DNA of 38,363 nt, taken from CAMCYM01 sp964405405 (lineage in GTDB: Bacteria; Bacteroidota; Bacteroidia; Flavobacteriales_D; Sanyastnellaceae). Location: positions 1 to 38,363 of the forward strand of contig CAYONT010000016.1 in assembly GCA_964405405.1 (NCBI GenBank), in the 5' to 3' direction. Positions 32,803 through 38,363 of the stretch are shown here, piece after piece; the stretch's first letter is position 1, and every line of letters starts with the position of its first letter. Below the pieces are notes generated by a model. It was not told the origin of the DNA. It was given only the letters and a program-made list of their open reading frames with translations, and did not search any database. The position numbers and the translations under genes were made by a program.

Positions 32803-33840
32803 ATGGAAGCCATCGATTTTCGTTCGGACACGGTGACCCGGCCAGATGCGGGGATGCGGGCCGCCCTCGCAGCGGCACGGGTGGGCGATGACGTTTTCGG
32901 GGAGGACCCGACGGTTCGGGAGTTGGAAACGCGGTGCGCGCAGCTCCTGGGCCACGAGGCAGGACTGTTCTTCCCCTCGGGTACCATGGCAAACCAAGCA
33001 GCGATCCAGGTCCATGTCCGGCCCGGCGACGAGGTCATCTGCGGGGACCTGAGCCACATCTACCATTACGAAGGGGGCGGCATCGCACGCAACGCGGGGG
33101 CATCGGTCCGATTGGTCGGAGGCGACCAGGGTCGGTTCACGGCCGAGGCCGCTGAGGCCGCGATCAACCCGGGGGACAGCCACTTCGCCCGCACACGGCT
33201 GGTCGCCGTCGAGGACACGGTCAACAAAGGTGGCGGTGCGGTCTGGGACGAGGGCGAACTCTCCCGTTTGCGGGCGATGACGCGGCGGCGGGGGCTGGGC
33301 CTTCACCTCGACGGAGCCCGGGTATGGAATGCCCAAGTGGCCCGGGGCGCTGCCACCGACCGCGGCGCTGACTGGTCCAGCTACGGCCGCCACTTCGACT
33401 CCATCTCGGTGTGCCTCTCCAAGGGACTCGGCGCCCCGGTGGGCTCGGTGCTCCTCGGCGACCGTGATTTCATCCGAGAGGCCCACCGGGTACGCAAGGT
33501 CATGGGCGGGGGCATGCGACAGGTGGGCCTGCTCGCCGCTGCCGGTCTCTACGCCCTGGACCACCAACTGCCACGCCTCGAAGCCGACCACGCACTCGCC
33601 CGCCAGCTCGCGGCGGCGTGCCTGACCCACCCCGATGTCTCCAGCGTTGCCCCTGTGGAAACCAACATCGTCATCTTCGAACTCCGACCCGGCCAGCCCG
33701 CAGCTGACGCCGTCACCGCCCTCGCGAACCTGGGTGTGCTCGCCATGACTTTCGGCCCCAACAAAGTCCGCCTGGTCACACACCGCGACATCCGACCCGA
33801 ACACGTGGCCCGGGCCTGCGAAGCCCTGGCCACCTTCTAG
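32803..33840 (+). CDS. ltaE: Low-specificity L-threonine aldolase
   Basis: 345 residues. A PLP-dependent fold-type I enzyme splitting L-threonine or allo-threonine to glycine and acetaldehyde. Visible family features are IDFRSDTVTRP at the start, VGDDVFGEDPTV, LFFPSGTMANQ, HIYHYEGGG (ring-stacking His), LHLDGARVWNA with the PLP Asp, SVCLSKGLGAPVGSV with the Schiff-base Lys, and MGGGMRQ. Length and motif order are normal. The ATG at 32803 is chosen because a -7 box lies directly upstream; an in-frame GTG at 32788 would overlap that box. The gene is divergent from the S46 peptidase with a 65-base gap and convergent with the next surface-protein gene. Confidence 0.95.
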   Translation: MEAIDFRSDTVTRPDAGMRAALAAARVGDDVFGEDPTVRELETRCAQLLGHEAGLFFPSGTMANQAAIQVHVRPGDEVICGDLSHIYHYEGGGIARNAGASVRLVGGDQGRFTAEAAEAAINPGDSHFARTRLVAVEDTVNKGGGAVWDEGELSRLRAMTRRRGLGLHLDGARVWNAQVARGAATDRGADWSSYGRHFDSISVCLSKGLGAPVGSVLLGDRDFIREAHRVRKVMGGGMRQVGLLAAAGLYALDHQLPRLEADHALARQLAAACLTHPDVSSVAPVETNIVIFELRPGQPAADAVTALANLGVLAMTFGPNKVRLVTHRDIRPEHVARACEALATF

Positions 33841-33867
33841 ACGCAGACAGAGCGCCCTCCCCGGTCC

Positions 33868-35802
33868 TCAGTGCAGCACCCAGAGGGCCTGCCCCACACC
33901 CGACCCGTGCAACACGTATAGACCCGCAGCCCATCCCGACGTCTCCAACCACATCCTGCCTTCGCCCAGGCTGGTCCCCCGGGCCACCTCCTGCCCCCGG
34001 GCATCCACCACCCACCAAGGTCCACCCGTCCGCCCACCTTGCAACCAACAGCCGGCATCCGCCGGCTGGGGATACACGGCCCAGCGCTGCGCACCGGCCT
34101 CAGAAACCCCCGTGCTGCAGGTATGCACCGTCACGATGATGGCATCCGCAAAAGAGCAACCTTCGGAATTCGTCGCGTTCAAAATGTAGCTGTACGTTCC
34201 TGGCGCAAGCGAACCCGCAGGAATCTGGAAGAACTGGTTCACCGAACCATCCTGCCAAACATAGCTTGGCCATCCTCCGGGTCCCGATAGGAACAGGGAT
34301 TCGTTCTCGCAAATCGTGGTGTCACTGCCCAAAGAGAAATACGCTGGCCCTGGAGAATCCACCAAGTACGACTGGGTGAACACACAGCCGTTGTCATCTT
34401 CCACTTCCAAGGAATAGGGCCCCATCGACAAACCCTCCAAATCTTCTAAATCCGACACAAACCCATCCGGCCCCGACCAAACAAAATTGTAAGGCGCCGT
34501 CCCGCCTGAGGGGGACAACGTGATGGCACCGTCCAAGGCACCATCACAGGCAACCGGCACCACCGAAGCACCTGCCTGGAACAGGGCAGGTGCGGTCACA
34601 TTGAAATTCTCAGCAAAAACATTTCCGCACGAAGTGGTGACCTGCACCCCGTAGGCGCCCGGCAACAGCCCCGTCACCGAGGGACCGCTCGCCGTGAAAC
34701 CGTTGGGGCCCGTCCATTGGGCCGTAAAATCGATGCCCCCCTGCTGCAACGTAACCAGAATGGCCCCGTCCGGATCGCCCTCCTTGCCCAGCGGACAGTC
34801 CAACGCGGATACCGACCCAAGCAAATCCGTTTCCCAGGCCTCCGCGGGCTCCATGGACACGAACGCCGTGCCCGTTGCACCCTGCCATCCATCCACCTGA
34901 ACAAAGTACGTGGCGCCCACCTCAAGACAACTCGTGTACATCCGACTCGCGTAGCCATTTGCCCCGCTGCATCCGCCGGGCGTGTCGTCTTGGGCCGCCA
35001 CCAGGGTAAAATCCGTCCAGTCGCCACAGTCATCCGCCCGGTAGAGCGCCAGCTGCGTGTCGAAATTCGTGCCCGTCTCACACGTGGAGATGAGCATCGG
35101 AGCCGTGGAAGTGGCCGTGAACGTAAGCCAAACCGATCGCGTCGCAGCCCCATCCGATCCACACCAATATCCCTGAACCCCGCAAGACCCATTCGGCGCC
35201 CCGCCCGGCGTGGGTTCCCCCGCCGGCAGGTTCGCAGTAGAGGACACGTTGCTCACCTGCACCGGCACCCCGTCCGCCCCAAGGGGCAGCGCAAAACAAG
35301 GAGAGTCATTCACAGGAATCAGGGGCACCCCCGACGTAAAAGTCCACGTGTTCCCATCGCCCGTCCCCCCGAAAACTATGGCCAGCGCCCCGTCCATGTA
35401 AATCCGGAACGTGATGCCCCCATCGCCATAGCTGTCCACATAAATGAAGTCGTACTGCACCCCATCCGCCAAGCACATCCCGGGAACCTCCACGACGGTG
35501 TTGCTCGGATAGGCCGTTCCCGTGACCCCGGCGCCGCCCCCAGCGCCATCGCACCCCACCTCCGCACTGTTGCCTCCTCCCATGACCGGACCGTTGCCAC
35601 AGCCATTGCCTGAGGGAACAATCTCCCAATAAGCCTCATACCCCCATGCGTCTGTGACGACCTCTACCTCCAGAAAGGATTCCCCAGGACCGCATTGGGA
35701 ACGCATCGTTCCGACCGTCATGCCCAACCCGACCAACAAGAGTCCCTTGCCCACCGCCCCAGCGGTGAAAGGGCCACGCCATGACTTGCTGTTCAATTTC
35801 AT
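33868..35802 (-). CDS. T9SS-exported surface protein with SprB-like repeats, function unknown
   Basis: 644 residues with signal peptide (to about residue 36). The first module (CGPGESFLEVEVVTDAWG, then YVDSYGDGGITFRIYMDG) and the following PPC-like module (SVWLTFTATSTAPMLISTC, then FDTQLALYRADDC) match the first two modules of the lysyl oxidase protein in layout and sequence. These are followed by two SprB-like repeats (VACDGALDGAITLSPSGGTAPYNFVW is the clearer one), an Ig-like segment (DTTICENESLFLSGPGG) and a short type A-like C-terminal sorting region (WAVYPQPADAGCWLQGG to VLH). No enzymatic domain is seen. It is probably a surface or matrix protein, and could even be a substrate of the nearby modifying enzymes, but that is speculation. 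Confidence 0.85.
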   Translation of the reverse strand: MKLNSKSWRGPFTAGAVGKGLLLVGLGMTVGTMRSQCGPGESFLEVEVVTDAWGYEAYWEIVPSGNGCGNGPVMGGGNSAEVGCDGAGGGAGVTGTAYPSNTVVEVPGMCLADGVQYDFIYVDSYGDGGITFRIYMDGALAIVFGGTGDGNTWTFTSGVPLIPVNDSPCFALPLGADGVPVQVSNVSSTANLPAGEPTPGGAPNGSCGVQGYWCGSDGAATRSVWLTFTATSTAPMLISTCETGTNFDTQLALYRADDCGDWTDFTLVAAQDDTPGGCSGANGYASRMYTSCLEVGATYFVQVDGWQGATGTAFVSMEPAEAWETDLLGSVSALDCPLGKEGDPDGAILVTLQQGGIDFTAQWTGPNGFTASGPSVTGLLPGAYGVQVTTSCGNVFAENFNVTAPALFQAGASVVPVACDGALDGAITLSPSGGTAPYNFVWSGPDGFVSDLEDLEGLSMGPYSLEVEDDNGCVFTQSYLVDSPGPAYFSLGSDTTICENESLFLSGPGGWPSYVWQDGSVNQFFQIPAGSLAPGTYSYILNATNSEGCSFADAIIVTVHTCSTGVSEAGAQRWAVYPQPADAGCWLQGGRTGGPWWVVDARGQEVARGTSLGEGRMWLETSGWAAGLYVLHGSGVGQALWVLH

Positions 35803-35890
35803 GGTTCCAAAGATTTGCAGTGGGCCAATGTAGCAACGGAGATGCCAGTTTGAAGTGATTGCGTGCTAATTTCGCCTCCCAATTCTGACC

Positions 35891-36664
35891 ATGATTGTCC
35901 TATTGTCCCCGGCGAAGACCATCCACTGCGACTTGAACGAGTCCATTCCAGCCGCCTCACAGCCCCTGTTTTTGAACGAGGCCTCTGAGCTGATGGAGCG
36001 GCTGAAGAAGCTCAGTCCGTTGAAGATCGAGCAGCTCATGGACGTCAGCCCGGAACTGGCCCAGATGAATGCGGACCGCTTTGCCCAGTGGAGCCCACCG
36101 TTCCATCCCGGCAACGCATCCCCGGCCATTTCGTGCTTTCAAGGCGAGGTGTACCGGGGATTGGACGCCGCGACTTGGACCGCACCGGACTTTGAGTTTG
36201 CCCAACGGCACTTGCGGATTGCCAGCGGATTGTATGGCATTTTGCGGCCCTTGGATCTGATGCAACCCTACCGGTTGGAGATGGGGCTGAAGTGGGCCGT
36301 CTCCAAAGGGGTGCCTTCCTTGTATGCTTTCTGGGGCGACCGATTGGCTGAACACGTGCAACAAGAATGCGAGGGGGTTGTGGTGAATTTGGCCAGCGTG
36401 GAATACAGCAAAGCCGTGCTGCGGCCTGCACTCCAAGCCCGGGTCATCCACATCCACTTCAAGGAGGAAGTAGACGGGACATACAAATCCCTGATGACCT
36501 ATGCCAAGCATGCCCGTGGCAAGATGGCACGGTTTGTGGTCCGTCAGAAAATCAGCCAGCCCGAAGGCCTCCTCGGTTTCACTGGGCTCGGTTATCAATT
36601 CAACGAATCCCTCTCAACCGCCGACGAATGGACATTCACCCGGCCGGCACAAAACCCTGCATGA
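35891..36664 (+). CDS. yaaA: YaaA-family peroxide-stress protein (UPF0246)
   Basis: 257 residues, full family length. Family landmarks: MIVLLSPAKT at the start, GEVYRGLDA, ASGLYGILRPLDLMQPYRLEMG in the middle, LYAFWGD, VVNLASVEYSKAV and the C-terminal HFKEE and KHARGKMARFV stretches. In E. coli YaaA lowers free intracellular iron during hydrogen peroxide stress and binds DNA with a helix-hairpin-helix fold. It is cytosolic. Its stop overlaps the start of the FKBP gene (ATGA), so the two are one transcription unit. It is divergent from the surface protein gene ending its 5' side at 35802. Confidence 0.95.
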   Translation: MIVLLSPAKTIHCDLNESIPAASQPLFLNEASELMERLKKLSPLKIEQLMDVSPELAQMNADRFAQWSPPFHPGNASPAISCFQGEVYRGLDAATWTAPDFEFAQRHLRIASGLYGILRPLDLMQPYRLEMGLKWAVSKGVPSLYAFWGDRLAEHVQQECEGVVVNLASVEYSKAVLRPALQARVIHIHFKEEVDGTYKSLMTYAKHARGKMARFVVRQKISQPEGLLGFTGLGYQFNESLSTADEWTFTRPAQNPA

Positions 36665-37332
36665 TGCGCAAATCTCTGATCCTGACTACACTCTGTGCGG
36701 TCCTCTTTTCCCAAGCTGGCCGCCTCCAGGCCCAAACCTCCCCCAACATGACCGAAGTCAGTTATGCATTTGGTGTGCTGTTCGCCGCCAACCTCCAACA
36801 AGAAGGCATCGAAGGCCTCAACGCCGCCGCCCTAACGGCCGGTTTCTCTGCCCACGGTGCGGGCAATGCCACGATGACCCCAGAGGAAGCGAATGAGCTG
36901 GTCGGTCGCGTCATCCAAGAAATGCGCGAGGCGAAGGATGCAGCGTACAAAGCAGAGTGCGAGGCGTTTCTGGCGGACAACAAAACGAAGCCTGGCGTGC
37001 AAACCACGGCATCGGGTCTGCAGTACATCCACCTGGTGGAGGGCAAGGGGGCTTCGCCCAGCGCCACGTCGCAGGTCACGGTTCATTATGCAGGAACGCT
37101 CATCGACGGAACGGAATTTGACTCGAGTTACAAGCGAGGCGAACCGATCACCTTCGGGCTCAACCAGGTGATTCCCGGTTGGACGGAGGGCCTGCAACTG
37201 ATGAAGGCAGGAGGCAAGACGCGGTTTTTCATCCCGCAGGAGATTGCCTATGGGGCCCGTCCGAATCCCCAAGGCCCGATTCCGCCGTACGCCGCGCTGG
37301 TGTTCGAGGTGGAACTGATTTCGTTCGAGTAA
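36661..37332 (+). CDS. Periplasmic FKBP-type peptidyl-prolyl cis-trans isomerase
   Basis: 223 residues from the first of two ATGs (36661, overlapping the yaaA stop as ATGA; 36664 is also possible). Signal peptide to about residue 25 (LQAQ). An N-terminal helical dimerisation region (about 28-110) contains SYAFGVLFAANLQQEGIEGL, as in FkpA/Mip. The FKBP domain (about 118-223) has VTVHYAGTLIDGTEFDSSYKRGEP, VIPGWTEGLQLM, and the closing IPPYAALVFEVELISFE, with the active-site Tyr, Phe, Asp, Val-Ile and Trp in place. It should catalyse proline isomerisation and act as a folding chaperone for exported proteins, which suits a genome rich in secreted proteins. A terminator follows 50 bases after its stop. 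Confidence 0.94.
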   Translation: MMRKSLILTTLCAVLFSQAGRLQAQTSPNMTEVSYAFGVLFAANLQQEGIEGLNAAALTAGFSAHGAGNATMTPEEANELVGRVIQEMREAKDAAYKAECEAFLADNKTKPGVQTTASGLQYIHLVEGKGASPSATSQVTVHYAGTLIDGTEFDSSYKRGEPITFGLNQVIPGWTEGLQLMKAGGKTRFFIPQEIAYGARPNPQGPIPPYAALVFEVELISFE

Positions 37333-37381
37333 TTCCGCGGAGCGCGGACGGGGTGGGGAGGCAGGCTGCCACCGCACCGTG

Positions 37382-37427
37382 AAACCTTGTGGGAGCCGAT
37401 CGCGTATCGGGGGCCACAAGGTTTTTT
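37382..37427 (+). terminator. Intrinsic terminator after the FKBP gene, abutting the next start codon
   Basis: AAACCTTGTGG (37382-37392) pairs perfectly with CCACAAGGTTT (37414-37424), with an extra inner CCGAT/ATCGG stem, and six T residues (37422-37427). The ATG of the next gene is at 37429, one base after the T-tract. Confidence 0.88.
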
Positions 37428-37428
37428 C

Positions 37429-38363
37429 ATGACCCTACGTTACCCCCTTCCCTCCCCCATCGCCCTCGGGCTGTTGATGCTCGGTCTCGCTTGGGGATGT
37501 TGGTCCCAGATTTCAGCGCAAGGTACCGTTCCGATGCTGCGGACGGCGCCGGAGTCAACGGTGGTGCATCCCGGGGCGGGGTGTCCCACCGATGTGCTCT
37601 GGGAGCGCCAGCAAGTACAGGCGGGGGCCCGGCGGGACTTCGCACGTTTTCAGGAGGCGGTGAAGGCGCAGGAGATGCGCAACCGGTTTCGGGCACACAG
37701 TCCGGCGGGCCACCGCATGTCGGGGGAGATCTACCGGATTCCAGTGGTGGTGCACGTGATGCACATCGGGGAACCCGTCGGGTCGGGGTCGAACATCAGC
37801 AACGAACAGGTTTGGAGTGCCATCGAGGCGCTCAACGCGGATTTCCGTCGGCTGGCAGGCACCCCGGGCGAAGGCTCAGGGGTAGACACCGAAATCGAAT
37901 TTGTGCTGGCCAGCCGGAGCCCGGATGGAGCGCCGACAACCGGCATCGTCAGGACCGACGCGAGCGGTTTGGCGGGGTTTGCCACAGCGGGCATCCGTGT
38001 CTTGGGCAGTCAGGGGGCGAGTGAAGAAGCGGTGAAGGGTTGGAGTGTTTGGCCTGCAGACAGCTACTTGAATGTGTGGGTAGTGCCGGAAATCGACAAC
38101 AACGACGGGGGAACGGGCATCCAAGGTTATGCCTATTTGCCGCCGATCGCCAGCTCCCTGGACGGCATTGTGGTGCTGTTCAACGCCTTCGGAACCACGG
38201 GGAATCTGAAACCCTGGACGCAGATGAACCGGACGCTGACGCACGAGGCCGGGCATTACCTCGGTTTGCTGCACACGTTCTTCGGAACGAACAGCTGCCC
38301 CGCCGTCGAGACGAACTGCACCACCCAGGGGGACTGCGTTTGTGACACCCCACCGACGGTGGC
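37429..38363 (+). CDS. Secreted M43 (pappalysin-like) metalloprotease, cut by window edge
   Basis: The open frame runs from ATG 37429 to the window end without a stop (311 residues present). Signal peptide MTLRYPLPSPIALGLLMLGL to ISAQ. A pro-region follows, then the catalytic domain beginning near IPVVVHVMHIGEP, with SNEQVWSAIEALNADFRR, YLNVWVVPE and the extended zinc motif HEAGHYLGLLH (His272, Glu273, His276, His282), followed by DCVCDTPPTV, typical of M43B cytophagalysin-type enzymes. Bacteroidota members are usually T9SS cargo, but the C-terminus is outside the window. It degrades extracellular proteins. The start codon sits directly behind the preceding terminator, so transcription must begin inside or upstream of that hairpin. 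Confidence 0.92.
   Translation, partial: MTLRYPLPSPIALGLLMLGLAWGCWSQISAQGTVPMLRTAPESTVVHPGAGCPTDVLWERQQVQAGARRDFARFQEAVKAQEMRNRFRAHSPAGHRMSGEIYRIPVVVHVMHIGEPVGSGSNISNEQVWSAIEALNADFRRLAGTPGEGSGVDTEIEFVLASRSPDGAPTTGIVRTDASGLAGFATAGIRVLGSQGASEEAVKGWSVWPADSYLNVWVVPEIDNNDGGTGIQGYAYLPPIASSLDGIVVLFNAFGTTGNLKPWTQMNRTLTHEAGHYLGLLHTFFGTNSCPAVETNCTTQGDCVCDTPPTV

Overview
The window is chromosomal DNA from a GC-rich member of the Bacteroidota, most likely a Flavobacteriales-type marine or aquatic lineage. The evidence is one PorP/SprF protein, five secreted proteins with type IX secretion (T9SS) C-terminal signals of type A or type B, SprB-type repeats, a FISUMP domain, an S46 dipeptidyl-peptidase, a fused isobutyryl-CoA mutase, and promoter-like TAnnTTTG boxes close to start codons. 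There is no rRNA, CRISPR array, insertion sequence or prophage. One tRNA-Arg(ACG) gene is present. The two end genes are cut by the window edges.

Layout. 1-5.5 kb: two overlapping genes for membrane-tethered LuxR-type regulators, with a truncated surface-protein gene downstream and a divergent, related mosaic surface protein (tail-fibre-like motif, two 99-residue repeats, FISUMP). 5.5-7 kb: terminators, the tRNA and a probable outer-membrane barrel. 7-14 kb: a DnaQ-exonuclease/GIY-YIG fusion, a T9SS-secreted GH18 chitinase, a small ORF behind a long RNA hairpin, an ECF-like sigma factor and a UvrA. 13.7-18.5 kb: a three-gene adhesin operon of a 1058-residue SprB-repeat protein, its PorP/SprF partner, and a small secreted protein that is a free-standing copy of the adhesin's N-terminal domain. 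18.5-24.8 kb: a same-strand run of truC, a DUF3089 hydrolase, fused isobutyryl-CoA mutase and a DMT-family transporter.

24.8-30.6 kb is the most striking part. A translationally coupled pair encodes a secreted lysyl oxidase-domain protein, with the copper histidines and both cofactor-forming residues (Lys and Tyr) visible, and a secreted CotH-kinase-domain protein. Divergent from them is a 55-residue protein with 12 histidines in its first 25 residues and a C-terminal membrane segment. My reading is a cell-surface protein-modification locus (oxidative cross-linking plus phosphorylation) with a possible metal-handling peptide. The domains are read from sequence; the joint function is inference.

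30.6-38.4 kb: an S46 peptidase with a DPP11-type specificity arginine, threonine aldolase, a T9SS type A surface protein sharing an N-terminal module with the lysyl oxidase protein, a yaaA-FKBP overlapping pair, a terminator, and a truncated M43 metalloprotease whose start codon directly follows that terminator's U-tract.
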